Source: Anaerolineae bacterium
Lineage (GTDB): Bacteria; Chloroflexota; Anaerolineae; 4572-78; J111
Direction: 5' to 3'
Assembly: GCA_023151115.1 (NCBI GenBank)
Contig: JAKLJP010000033.1
Span: 1 to 64,000 of the forward strand
Length of the DNA stretch: 64,000 bases
Part shown: positions 33,009 to 40,764 of the stretch, in pieces
Layout: every line of letters starts with the position of its first letter
How positions within the stretch are numbered: the stretch's first letter is position 1
Translations under genes and position numbers: made by a program
Notes under the pieces: model-generated
The model's database searches: none
What the model was told of the DNA's origin: nothing
What the model saw: the letters and a program-made list of their open reading frames with translations, nothing else

Positions 33009-34133
33009 ATGGACTTTAGTAATCTGAGTATCCTCCTCTCGGCCCCGGCCAACTTGACCTGGCAAAACGTGGTCATGATGATTGCCGGCGGGGTGTTGAT
33101 TTACCTGGCTGTGGCTAAAGATTATGAACCGATGCTGCTGCTGCCCATAGGCTTTGGCTCTTTCCTGGCTAATTTACCCCTGACCGGCGTGACCGGCGAG
33201 CACGGCTTTCTGGGTATCCTGTACCAGTTTGGGATTGAAACGGAACTGTTCCCTCTGCTCATCTTTATTGGCATTGGGGCGATGACCGATTTCGGCCCGC
33301 TGCTGGAAATGCCCAAAATGGCCCTCCTGGGCGCAGCCGGACAACTGGGCATCTTTCTGACCCTGATTCTGGCCCTCCTCTTGGGCTTCGATATGAATGA
33401 AGCCGGCTCCATCGGCATTATCGGGGCCATTGACGGGCCGACTGCCATCTACGTTTCTTCCAAATTAGCGCCCCATCTGTTGGGGGCTATCGCCGTGACC
33501 GCTTATAGTTATATGTCTCTGGTACCGATTATCCAGCCGCCGGTCATGCGTTTTCTTACCACCGATGCCGAACGCAAGGTACGTATGCCCTACACTCAAC
33601 GAGAAGTCTCGCGGACCGTGCGCATTCTTTTCCCGATTGTTGTTACCATCGTCATCTCACTGCTGGCCCCGGTTGCTTCGCCGCTGATTTCGACGCTCAT
33701 GCTGGGCAACCTCATGCGCGAGACGGGCGCGGTTGACCGGCTCAGCAAAGCGGCCCAAAATGAAATTGCCAACACTGCAACCCTCTTTTTGGGGTTGTGC
33801 ATCGGCGGCACGATGGAAGGGAACAATTTTATCAAGATAGACACCCTGCTTATCCTGGGGGTGGGCCTGTTAGCCTTTGTTCTGGATACGGCCGGCGGAG
33901 TGATGTTTGGCAAGCTGATGTATATTCTCTCCGGCAAAAAATTCAACCCGCTAATTGGGGCCGCCGGCATCAGCGCCTTCCCCATGTCGGCCCGCATTGT
34001 GCAGCGGCTGGGCCAGGAGTATGATTTTGAGAACTTCCTGTTGATGCACGCCATGGGGGCCAATGCCGCCGGCCAGTTGAGCAGCGTTGTAGCCGGGGGT
34101 GTCGTGCTGGCTCTGTTGGCAGGGGTGCTTTAA
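33009..34133 (+). CDS. mmdB: Na+-translocating decarboxylase beta subunit (OadB/MmdB-like)
   Basis: The 374-aa polytopic protein shows OadB motifs: GAMTDFGPLLEMPKMALLGAA, GIIGAIDGPTAIYVSSKLAP with the key Asp, and NTATLFLGLCIGGTM. It decarboxylates carboxy-biotin and exports Na+. It is the last gene of the unit, with GGAGG before the ATG and a strong terminator about 100 nt downstream. Substrate specificity (methylmalonyl-CoA, glutaconyl-CoA or other) cannot be told from this chain. Confidence 0.93.
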   Translation: MDFSNLSILLSAPANLTWQNVVMMIAGGVLIYLAVAKDYEPMLLLPIGFGSFLANLPLTGVTGEHGFLGILYQFGIETELFPLLIFIGIGAMTDFGPLLEMPKMALLGAAGQLGIFLTLILALLLGFDMNEAGSIGIIGAIDGPTAIYVSSKLAPHLLGAIAVTAYSYMSLVPIIQPPVMRFLTTDAERKVRMPYTQREVSRTVRILFPIVVTIVISLLAPVASPLISTLMLGNLMRETGAVDRLSKAAQNEIANTATLFLGLCIGGTMEGNNFIKIDTLLILGVGLLAFVLDTAGGVMFGKLMYILSGKKFNPLIGAAGISAFPMSARIVQRLGQEYDFENFLLMHAMGANAAGQLSSVVAGGVVLALLAGVL

Positions 34134-34181
34134 AACATCTCCTCAAATGGCTCAACTAGACGGTTGAAAATATTTTTTTCT

Positions 34182-34230
34182 CTTGCGTCTTACGTGTTCC
34201 GTCCGCCTTTCACGCAAGACGCAAGACGTA
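34182..34230. repeat. composite hairpin, GTCTTGCG word, second copy
   Basis: CTTGCGTCTTACGTGTTCCG faces CACGCAAGACGCAAGACGTA. It stands directly before the terminator of the decarboxylase operon. Confidence 0.82.
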
Positions 34231-34267
34231 TTGAGGTCACTGAGCCAATTCAGTGGCCTCAATTTTT
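34230..34267 (+). terminator. intrinsic terminator of the decarboxylase operon
   Basis: The arms ATTGAGGTCACTGA and TTCAGTGGCCTCAAT pair almost fully and are followed by TTTTTT. Confidence 0.92.
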
Positions 34268-34302
34268 TGTGGCCTTCAGACCTATTTTACCCCGCCAAAT
34301 TC

Positions 34303-34330
34303 TTGTCTAACTTTGATCCTGTGCTATAGT
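34303..34330 (+). promoter_or_regulatory. sigma70-like promoter of AAA ATPase gene
   Basis: TTGTCT (34303-34308) and TATAGT (34325-34330) are spaced by 16 nt, about 35 nt before the ribosome site of the ATPase gene. Confidence 0.5.
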
Positions 34331-34369
34331 TATAAGCGTGTATTGGGGTAAGTTAAAGGAGGTTTGAGT

Positions 34370-35755
34370 ATGACAGAGTCACGCGCCCCTAAATTAAGAA
34401 CGCTCACCGGCACCGCCGAGCTTCGGCGCGATGTTGTGCCCCCGACGAGCGAACAAAGTATGCTGGAAGGACTGGACAGTAGTCTGCTCCCACTCATTGA
34501 AGAACCCCGCACCATCGAAGCCACCCGCATCCCACCGACCCTGCTGGCCGATTTGACCCTGAAAATCCTCTATTTTGGCGGGCTGATGCAGGGTGGGCAG
34601 GTCGCTTTGGCCCTGCGTTTGCATTTTAGCGGCATTGTCGAGCCGATTCTGCGGGGGCTCAAAGCCCAGCACCTAATCGAAGTGGCCGGCGGGAGCAGCC
34701 TCAACCCGGTTTCCTACCAATATACCATCACCGATAAGGGCAGTGAACGCGCCCGCGAACTTTTGGAGCGTAACCGTTACGTCGGACCGTGCCCGGTAAC
34801 GCTGGAACATTATATTGAGGTAGTCAAAGCTCAATCAAAAATCCGGCCGGTGGTGAAAGACGCCGATGTGCGACAGGCCCTGCGCGGATTGATTCTATCT
34901 GATAATATTGTAGAGCGCATCGGCCCGGCGGTAAATTCCTACGAGTCGCTCTTTATTTACGGCCCTCCCGGCAACGGCAAAACCAGTATTGCCAAAGCCA
35001 TCGGGCTGCGCCTGCTGCCTGGCAATGTGATGGTGCCCCACGCCATCTATGAGGACGGCCAGATTATCAAAGTGTTCGATCTGGCCACTCACCGGCCTGT
35101 CGTCGCCGAGGATGCGCAACTGGCCGAAGCCAACCGGTTGGACAAACGCTGGATTCGCTGTTTTCCGCCGGTAGTCATCACCGGCGGCGAATTGACCCTG
35201 TCGGACCTGGAGCTGGCCTGGAGCGAGTCGAGCCGTTTTTATGAAGCGCCTTTTCAGTTAAAAGCCAACAATGGGCTGCTGGTGATTGACGACTTTGGCC
35301 GGCAGCAAATGGCCCCCGGCGAATTGCTCAACCGCTGGATTGTGCCGCTGGAGGAACGGCTGGATTTTTTAACCTTCCACACCGGCAAAAAATTTGCCAT
35401 CCCCTTTGAAACCCTGATTGTCTTCTCCACCAACCTTGACCCGGCCGCCCTGGTAGACGAAGCTTTTCTGCGCCGCATCAGCCACAAGCTGGGCATCGGC
35501 GACCCTACCGAAGAACAGTTCCGAGCGATTTTGATGGATACCTGCGCCGCCCGCGGTTTCAAGTTTGACCAGGCCGCCTATGATTATCTGCTTCAGGAAT
35601 ATTACCTCCACATGGGGCGGCCCATGCGCGCCTGCCATCCCCGTGATTTGCTCAAGCAGATGATTATTTTTGCCAACTATCGCGGTGAACCGCTGGTCAT
35701 GACCCAAAAACTGGTGGATCTAGCCGCGCACTCCTACTTTGCCGATTTTTTCTGA
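34370..35755 (+). CDS. AAA family ATPase with N-terminal helical/winged domain
   Basis: The 461-aa cytoplasmic protein has an N-terminal part containing a winged-helix-like region (LTLKILYFGGLMQGGQVA through ITDKGSERARELLERN) and a AAA domain with Walker A GPPGNGKT near 200, Walker B LLVIDDFGRQ and sensor IVFSTNLDP. Family members are of uncertain function, sometimes linked to pilus or secretion genes; none is here. AAAGGAGG 8 nt ahead favours ATG 34370 over TTG 34364. Confidence 0.8.
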   Translation: MTESRAPKLRTLTGTAELRRDVVPPTSEQSMLEGLDSSLLPLIEEPRTIEATRIPPTLLADLTLKILYFGGLMQGGQVALALRLHFSGIVEPILRGLKAQHLIEVAGGSSLNPVSYQYTITDKGSERARELLERNRYVGPCPVTLEHYIEVVKAQSKIRPVVKDADVRQALRGLILSDNIVERIGPAVNSYESLFIYGPPGNGKTSIAKAIGLRLLPGNVMVPHAIYEDGQIIKVFDLATHRPVVAEDAQLAEANRLDKRWIRCFPPVVITGGELTLSDLELAWSESSRFYEAPFQLKANNGLLVIDDFGRQQMAPGELLNRWIVPLEERLDFLTFHTGKKFAIPFETLIVFSTNLDPAALVDEAFLRRISHKLGIGDPTEEQFRAILMDTCAARGFKFDQAAYDYLLQEYYLHMGRPMRACHPRDLLKQMIIFANYRGEPLVMTQKLVDLAAHSYFADFF

Positions 35756-35808
35756 ACTAAAATTGATATAGGTGTCCAGAAAAATTCTTTCCCAACAATC
35801 ACGATAGC

Positions 35809-35887
35809 ACGCCCTTCGGCGCACCCGAAGGGGTGGGAGTAGCAAAGTAGCAGTTTGTTACCTGCTACCCTGCTACTTGCTACCTGT
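35809..35887. repeat. CCCTTCGG hairpin plus composite GTAGCA-word hairpin
   Basis: The first part (35809-35837) equals 21030-21058. The second pairs AGTAGCAAAGTAGCAG (35838-35853) with CTGCTACCCTGCTACTTGCT (35862-35881). It lies in the leader of the membrane-protein gene. Confidence 0.8.
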
Positions 35888-35922
35888 TTCAGTGACAAAA
35901 ACTTTTCTGGAGAACTATAGCA

Positions 35923-36756
35923 ATGAAGCTACCCCTAAAAATTGATCAAACTTTCGCCTCTCTCCTGTTGGGCAAACCGAAAGTCACCACCCTGGAAAAC
36001 AGAGTTTTTAATGCTGTCGCCCTGCTCGCCGGCCTGACCGGGTTGATCACCTTCCTGCAAAACCTTGTTTTAGAGCTGCCGCTCATCCACAGCCTCCTCT
36101 CTATAATAGCAATCTTTGTAGGGGCCTTCTTTTACACCTGGTCGCTTAAGAGCAGAAAATATAAACCCTTAATCATCCCCATCTTTACTTTCTTTCTGGG
36201 CTTGATCGCCGCCAGTTGGTTTGCGACGGGTGGATCGCTGGGGCCGACCAGTTTTATCTTTTTTAATCTGTTTGTATCAGGCACTATCCTCTTTAAAAAA
36301 CCTCAAAATTTCTTGTTTTTGAGCAGTACCTTGCTCATCGTCATTGTGTTATTGATTACCGAACATTTCAAGCCTGATACGATCTGGCCTTACTTTGATA
36401 ACTCCCAAAGATTCCTGGATGTGGGCATAACTTTAGTGGTATGTCTAGGCATCACCGGCGCCTTGGTGCATCTGGTAACCTCGGAACATCAACGCGAACG
36501 AGACCTTAACGAACAACTCTATCACGAAACGCTCAAAGACAAAGAAGCTCTGGAAAAAGCCTTGAAGGAAATTAGAGTATTGAAAGGATTAATCCCTATT
36601 TGCGCCAACTGCAAAAAGATTCGAGACGACCAGGGTTTTTGGCATCAAGTCGAAAGTTACATCGCCGCTCATGCCGAAGTGGCCTTTACGCATGGGATTT
36701 GTCCCGAGTGTAAGCTTAAGTTGTACCCGGAATTTTCTGGTGAAAAAAAGGAGTAG
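35923..36756 (+). CDS. polytopic membrane protein with C-terminal four-Cys signalling motif
   Basis: The 277-aa product has six predicted spans (about 30-185), a charged coiled coil (ERDLNEQLYHETLKDKEALEKAL split by short gaps) and a C-terminal module with Cys227-x2-Cys230 (PICANCKKIRDDQGFW) and Cys260-x2-Cys263 (HGICPECK). This last module is common at the ends of PAS or receiver proteins and probably binds zinc. No kinase or cyclase domain is present, so it may be a sensor input without its own output. Confidence 0.75.
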   Translation: MKLPLKIDQTFASLLLGKPKVTTLENRVFNAVALLAGLTGLITFLQNLVLELPLIHSLLSIIAIFVGAFFYTWSLKSRKYKPLIIPIFTFFLGLIAASWFATGGSLGPTSFIFFNLFVSGTILFKKPQNFLFLSSTLLIVIVLLITEHFKPDTIWPYFDNSQRFLDVGITLVVCLGITGALVHLVTSEHQRERDLNEQLYHETLKDKEALEKALKEIRVLKGLIPICANCKKIRDDQGFWHQVESYIAAHAEVAFTHGICPECKLKLYPEFSGEKKE

Positions 36757-36757
36757 G

Positions 36758-37276
36758 TTACACTCCCCCCTCAGTCAACTGCTCGACAAACCGGCGGGCA
36801 TCCCGGTCGTTGGGGTTGGCCTGAATTGCCCGCTGAAACCAGTGGAGCGCCCGCTCATTTTCCCGGCGATCCAGATGAACCAGCCCCAAATTATAAGCCA
36901 CATTGGGCGCAATCGGGTTCAGCTCGATGGCCCGCTCAAAGGCAGCGATAGCCCGAAGCTGCTCTGCCTCTTTGGCCAAAATAGGGTTGCCCAGGTAAGC
37001 CGCCCCCAGATTGGTCCAGACCATGGGGTTGTGCGGAACCTGCTCGCTCAGCGGTTCCAGTACTGCTACGGCCTGGGCAAATTTCTTGGCTAAAATATAG
37101 GCGCCCCCCAAATTCAGGGCCGCATCCTGATTGTCCGGCTCCATTTGATGCGCCCGCTCCAAAAAACGGGTCGCTTTGGCAATATCACCCCGGTGCAGGG
37201 CTTCTGTTCCCTGCCGCAGCCAATTAAAAAACCGTTTCTCATCGGGTTGAGCTTTTTTCTGTGAGTCTTTTTTCAT
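36758..37276 (-). CDS. tetratricopeptide-repeat protein
   Basis: The 172-aa protein is made of about four TPR units (for example AALNLGGAYILAKKFAQA and VWTNLGAAYLGNP), preceded by a Lys-rich start. It has no signal peptide. It starts 2 nt after the Nudix gene stop, so the two are co-transcribed. Partner proteins are unknown. Confidence 0.88.
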   Translation of the reverse strand: MKKDSQKKAQPDEKRFFNWLRQGTEALHRGDIAKATRFLERAHQMEPDNQDAALNLGGAYILAKKFAQAVAVLEPLSEQVPHNPMVWTNLGAAYLGNPILAKEAEQLRAIAAFERAIELNPIAPNVAYNLGLVHLDRRENERALHWFQRAIQANPNDRDARRFVEQLTEGGV

Positions 37277-37278
37277 CT

Positions 37279-37776
37279 CTATTTCCGTTCGCGCTGAAAA
37301 AATCGGGCGGCGGCCTCGGTGTGGGTAGGAAAGGCTAATTCTGTTGGCGCGGTAATAACCAGCCGCTCGGTGGCTTCCTCATTAGATTCAAAACGCGGCA
37401 AATCAGCCGCCGTGAACGCCGGCCCTAGCCCGAAGACAAGAATGTAACCCTCGCGCCCGCTCAACACACAAAAATCATCAATGGCCTCAGGCGCAATCAC
37501 CACCCCCGTTTCCTCAAACAGTTCCCGCGCCCCGGCTTCCTGCCAGGTTTCGCCAAAATTGATAAACCCGCCGGGCAAGGCCAACTGTCCCCGCTGGGGC
37601 CTAATTCCGCGCCGGACCACCAGCAAACCGTCGTCTACCGGCAGCAGCACCACCGCCACCGGCTCAGGGTTGAGAAAGGAGGTCTGGCCGCAGTTGGCGC
37701 AGGTGCGCGGCCAGGCTTGTCCGGCCTCAAATGGATGGCCGCAGTAGGAACAGTGGGCGTTTTTGTGGTAGGACAT
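37279..37776 (-). CDS. Nudix hydrolase with N-terminal zinc ribbon
   Basis: The 165-aa protein has a zinc ribbon (HCSYCGHPF and RTCANCG) followed by a Nudix box GGFINFGETWQEAGAREL-x-EETG. This combination is shared with NudC-like and related pyrophosphohydrolases, but the protein is shorter than NudC; the substrate is probably a nucleoside diphosphate derivative. GGAG precedes the ATG, and the TPR gene follows. Confidence 0.9.
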   Translation of the reverse strand: MSYHKNAHCSYCGHPFEAGQAWPRTCANCGQTSFLNPEPVAVVLLPVDDGLLVVRRGIRPQRGQLALPGGFINFGETWQEAGARELFEETGVVIAPEAIDDFCVLSGREGYILVFGLGPAFTAADLPRFESNEEATERLVITAPTELAFPTHTEAAARFFQRERK

Positions 37777-37789
37777 GCATTTCTCCGGC

Positions 37790-37938
37790 TAATCAGCCAT
37801 GTCATCCATTCGACAAGCTCAGGACAGGTTTCGAGCGACGTTAGAAGCGAGAAATCCTCTAATCCGTGGTTTGCAGACGACGGTCTCGAAGATTTCTCGG
37901 CTTTCAGCCTCGAAATGACATGAGAGGTGAGTAGTTAC
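37790..37938. repeat. MITE-like palindromic repeat, family A copy 4
   Basis: CATGTCATCC on the left is mirrored by GAAATGACATG...GTAGTTAC on the right. Its inner part is nearly the same as family A copy 5, but the CGACAAGCTCAGGACAGG module lies on the left arm here and inverted on the right arm there. Confidence 0.85.
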
Positions 37939-38009
37939 GAATTTACTAATTGGATTTTAAACATAAAGCAGCCAGAAAGCAAAGGTTGGTTGCAGCGAAA
38001 GCGGGGGTT

Positions 38010-39458
38010 TTAGTGCGGCCGGCCTTCGGGGAAGAACTGGTAGCCGCCTTCGGGTTTGCCGCGCCAGGTGACCAGATAGGCCGGGCGGCTGGGGTTCGGC
38101 TCGATCTGCCGGCGCAGGCTGGAAATCAGTTGGTACAAACTGTTATCGCTGACCCCGTGCTGGCGCAGTTCATCGGGCCAGGCGTTGAAAATCAAATCGG
38201 TTTTGGTGTGGCTGAGGCGCGGCTGCTTGAGCAAAAAGGTCAGCACGGCCCGCTCCAGGCCGGTCAAATCGGCCAACAAAGTCTGGCCCTGGTACAATTC
38301 CCCGGTTCGTTCGTCCTGCCAGATGCGCCCCCGTCCGCGCCCTTCGACTCTGGCTACAAAGGCCGACAGCAGCGCCCCGGCCAACCGCCAGCCGTTATCC
38401 ATATGCTGACAGACGCCTTTGCCGGCAAGCTGCCGCAAGATAGGCTGGTAAGCCCGGACAAACTCCGGCCATTTTTTATCTCCACCGCTCAGCCGCGCCG
38501 TTTCTAATTTTTGCAACTCCGACAGCACAAACTGCTCCTCCTGAGTCAAGCCCTGCCACAATCGCTCCAGGCGGTGCTGTACCTGCCGCTCGACCAGCAG
38601 CGTCGAGGCCCATTCGGCGCGCGGGGGCTTTTCGGCGGCCAGCCACCAGTGACAGGCGGCCCGCAGCAAGGCCGGATAATTGCCGCTCAGGGCCAGCAGC
38701 GCGGCCACCTCCTCTTCCTCCGGCGGCGTGGGGGCAGCGTGGACGACGGTGCGGACCAGGTAATGGGCATCCTGCGGCTGCATGGCCCCCACCCAACAGA
38801 CATGATGATCCAGCAGTTCGTACATATCGCCCAGCCGCTCCGGTTCGGGCAGGTAAACAGCTTCGCGGGTCATCCCGGCCAGGTAGCATAGCGTGTCCTT
38901 GAAATCATCCCGCAACCCCCGTAAAGTATTAACCATCGCCGGGGTCGCCGCCTGGCAAAAGTCGTCAAAACGATTGAGAACCAGCACCACGCGGGTTTGC
39001 CGCGCCTGGAACAGCAGCAGCAGCTCCTGTAAGGCGCTTTGGGCCAAGAAGGGGTCGGTTTCAGCCTGGCTGTGGCGGTAAATAACGGCAATTTCCTCAG
39101 CCAGCCCCGGCTCGAAGCCGGCCCGCACCCGGTAAAAGGCGCGGATTATCACCCGGTACAGCGTCGAGAGGTCCGTGGCCGGCAAATTGTTCAGGTCGAG
39201 CGGAATCAGGGCAATAGGGCCAGCCCCCGGTCGCAGGTACCCGGCCACCACTTCGGGCCGGTGGCACAAAAAGCCCAGCAAATTGGCCCGCCCCACCCCG
39301 GACAGCCCCACCACCGCCCCACTCTCCCCCGCCGAAATCCACCCGGCCAGCAGACGCAGTTCTTTGGCCCGATAATCAGCCGGGTAATTGGACCAGGCAC
39401 GCAGAGGAGGAGTGGAAGGTTGGAAGGTTGGAAGGTTGGAAGGTTGGAAATCTGACAT
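38010..39458 (-). CDS. STAND-like NTPase regulator with C-terminal OmpR-type winged helix
   Basis: The 482-aa protein has an ATPase-like domain whose P-loop reads GLSGVGRANL (51-60), so the Walker Lys and Ser/Thr are replaced by Arg and Ala. The Walker B-like VVLVLNRFDDF is kept. A C-terminal winged helix (about 395-470: LTGLERAVLTFLLK, GVSDNSLYQLISSLRRQIEP, TWRGKPEGGYQFF) suggests DNA binding. The N-terminal SNLPTFQPST is encoded by GGAAGGTTG repeat words, so the true start may be further inside. Nucleotide hydrolysis is doubtful. Confidence 0.8.
   Translation of the reverse strand: MSDFQPSNLPTFQPSTPPLRAWSNYPADYRAKELRLLAGWISAGESGAVVGLSGVGRANLLGFLCHRPEVVAGYLRPGAGPIALIPLDLNNLPATDLSTLYRVIIRAFYRVRAGFEPGLAEEIAVIYRHSQAETDPFLAQSALQELLLLFQARQTRVVLVLNRFDDFCQAATPAMVNTLRGLRDDFKDTLCYLAGMTREAVYLPEPERLGDMYELLDHHVCWVGAMQPQDAHYLVRTVVHAAPTPPEEEEVAALLALSGNYPALLRAACHWWLAAEKPPRAEWASTLLVERQVQHRLERLWQGLTQEEQFVLSELQKLETARLSGGDKKWPEFVRAYQPILRQLAGKGVCQHMDNGWRLAGALLSAFVARVEGRGRGRIWQDERTGELYQGQTLLADLTGLERAVLTFLLKQPRLSHTKTDLIFNAWPDELRQHGVSDNSLYQLISSLRRQIEPNPSRPAYLVTWRGKPEGGYQFFPEGRPH
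39411..39450. repeat. (GGAAGGTT)n tandem words at gene 5' end
   Basis: Four to five GGAAGGTTG words overlap the first codons of the STAND-like gene. The same word builds the hairpins at 45091-45179 and 52735-52790. Confidence 0.82.
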
Positions 39459-39480
39459 GCTTCGATCCTCTCAAAACAGA

Positions 39481-39630
39481 CTCAGTAGATCCAATTTTCG
39501 AGGAGTGAGGCACGCCCACGTGCCGAACACCGCCGCACGTGGGCGTGCTGGCTCCTCAAATTTGGATCCACTGAGACTACTGGAGCGCAGAGCTTGCCTT
39601 GCCAGGTCGCAAGGCAAGCTTTGCGCTCCA
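39481..39630. repeat. two adjacent long hairpins (MITE-like, family C)
   Basis: Hairpin one pairs 39481-39523 with 39535-39575 (CTCAGTAGATCCAA... and ...TTGGATCCACTGAG). Hairpin two pairs TGGAGCGCAGAGCTTGCCTT (39581-39600) with its complement ending at 39630. It may work as a transcription stop or as a small mobile element. Confidence 0.75.
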
Positions 39631-39718
39631 TTTTTATTCTCACGGGTGTACCGTCAGGCTCGTGCCGACTCCTTTTCGCTAACAGATGCAGGTAAACCGA
39701 ATAACCACTAAAGCCATC

Positions 39719-39752
39719 CTCCATCCTCTATCTTCCATCCTCCATCCTCTCC
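39719..39752. repeat. (CATCCTC/TATCTTC) tandem words
   Basis: Four to five 7-bp words of the kind seen at 11476-11548. The remaining 200 nt before the first peptide gene carry no gene or clear promoter. Confidence 0.7.
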
Positions 39753-39970
39753 CTTCAGTCGCGCCTAAGAATTGCCTCAGACTCCACAAAGGACTCCGGC
39801 GCGGTTCTGTGATACCCTGAGCGCAGTAAAAGATACTTTGGCCTGAGGTATCTGGACCGGGCCAGAGATCGCTCGCGAGCAGGTTGAACGGCCCTCCCCA
39901 GCGCCGCTCGACCGGGGGTACCCTCATCTCAATGGCCCTCCTATCTTTGCAGAAAGGAGGTTCATGCGGG

Positions 39971-40123
39971 ATGTTAAAGAAACGAATCGTGGCTATCGTG
40001 ACCGGCCTGGCCTTGCTCCTGGCGGTAGCCGGCGTCTCCGGCGTTGCCGCCGACGCGCTCGGCCTGGATATGACCGCGCCGGCCCACGCCTGTAATGCCA
40101 GCAGCAGCGGCGGCGGCTGCTAA
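39971..40123 (+). CDS. small secreted peptide ending CNASSSGGGC (copy 1)
   Basis: The 50-aa product has a basic start (MLKKR), a hydrophobic core (IVAIVTGLALLLAVAGVSG) and a tail DMTAPAHACNASSSGGGC. This is a signal-peptide-like layout. Possible cleavage sites are after VAA, or after the AHA that directly precedes the first Cys, which would leave a 10-residue peptide with Cys at both ends. AGAAAGGAGG lies 10 nt ahead of the ATG. A diverged copy lies 650 nt downstream, and large NTPase/TPR regulators flank the pair. No known family was recognised. Confidence 0.65.
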   Translation: MLKKRIVAIVTGLALLLAVAGVSGVAADALGLDMTAPAHACNASSSGGGC

Positions 40124-40150
40124 GCCAGCACTGCCCGGTTTTTTGGGGCA

Positions 40151-40181
40151 GACCCGGCGGGTTTGATGGACCTGCCGGGTC
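40151..40181 (+). terminator. strong hairpin after peptide gene 1
   Basis: GACCCGGCGGG pairs with CCTGCCGGGTC around a 9-nt loop, 28 nt past the stop. There is no T run, so it may also protect the transcript. Confidence 0.45.
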
Positions 40182-40600
40182 TCCTCCGGGGGCAGGCCGT
40201 TGACCGCCGAGACAACAGGCGCTTGACTTGAGGCGGCCACCGTCGGGGGATAAATCGCCCCAGCTATCATACAGCGTCCGTTGAAGCAGACTTGCCGCCC
40301 CAAAATAAGTCTGATTGATCGGGCGCTGTCGTATAGTCCGGCGACTTCATCGCCGGACGAGCGTCGGGGGCAAGATTGCCGCTGGGGTTTCCGAATGTTC
40401 TCCTAAAAGGTTAGGTTGCGATTAACTTAACCTGTCCCCGGCGCATTTGCCAAATTCCCCTTTCAGATTAAACTTAAGCTCTCATTGTTAAAGCTGGGCC
40501 AAAGATGGCTCAGTAGACGGTAAACAGTAGATAGGGAATTTATGTGACCCTGCTACCTATAGGGACTGCCCCGCTGCTTCGTTCATTTCTCTGGCCCACC
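40182..40600. other. region without a recognisable gene between the two peptide genes
   Basis: About 420 nt without a supported reading frame. It contains the small hairpin TCCGGCGACTTCATCGCCGGA (near 40338) split by its loop. The last 30 nt resemble the leader of peptide gene 1 (TGGCCCACCTGATCTTTC versus TGGCCCTCCTATCTTTG). Confidence 0.5.
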
Positions 40601-40623
40601 TGATCTTTCAAGAAAGGAGGTTC

Positions 40624-40752
40624 ATGCGGGATATTGAAGAAATGAATCGTGGCTGTGGTGATCGGCCTGGCTTTGCCGCCGACTCGCTCGGCTTGGCTGT
40701 GACTGCGCCGGCCCACGCCTGTAATGCTCAAAGCTCCGGCGGCGGCTGTTAA
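40624..40752 (+). CDS. diverged paralogue of the Cys-terminated small peptide (copy 2)
   Basis: The leader AAGAAAGGAGGTTCATGCGG matches copy 1. In the copy 1 frame the start is broken (AAATGA stop), and 31 nt of the signal region are deleted. The deletion joins the other ATG, at 40624, in frame to the conserved tail, giving a 42-aa frame that starts MRDIEEMNRG and ends TAPAHACNAQSSGGGC. That ATG is only 3 nt from GGAGG, so expression is doubtful. It may be a decaying copy or a non-secreted variant. Confidence 0.4.
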   Translation: MRDIEEMNRGCGDRPGFAADSLGLAVTAPAHACNAQSSGGGC

Positions 40753-40764
40753 CGGTAGGTTAGT

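Noticed and set aside
39964..40092. Alternative frame of the peptide gene starting at ATG 39964 (MRDVKETNRG...).
   Set aside because: The ATG is only 3 nt from GGAGG, the product is Arg-rich without pattern, and in copy 1 the well-spaced ATG 39971 gives a signal-like peptide.
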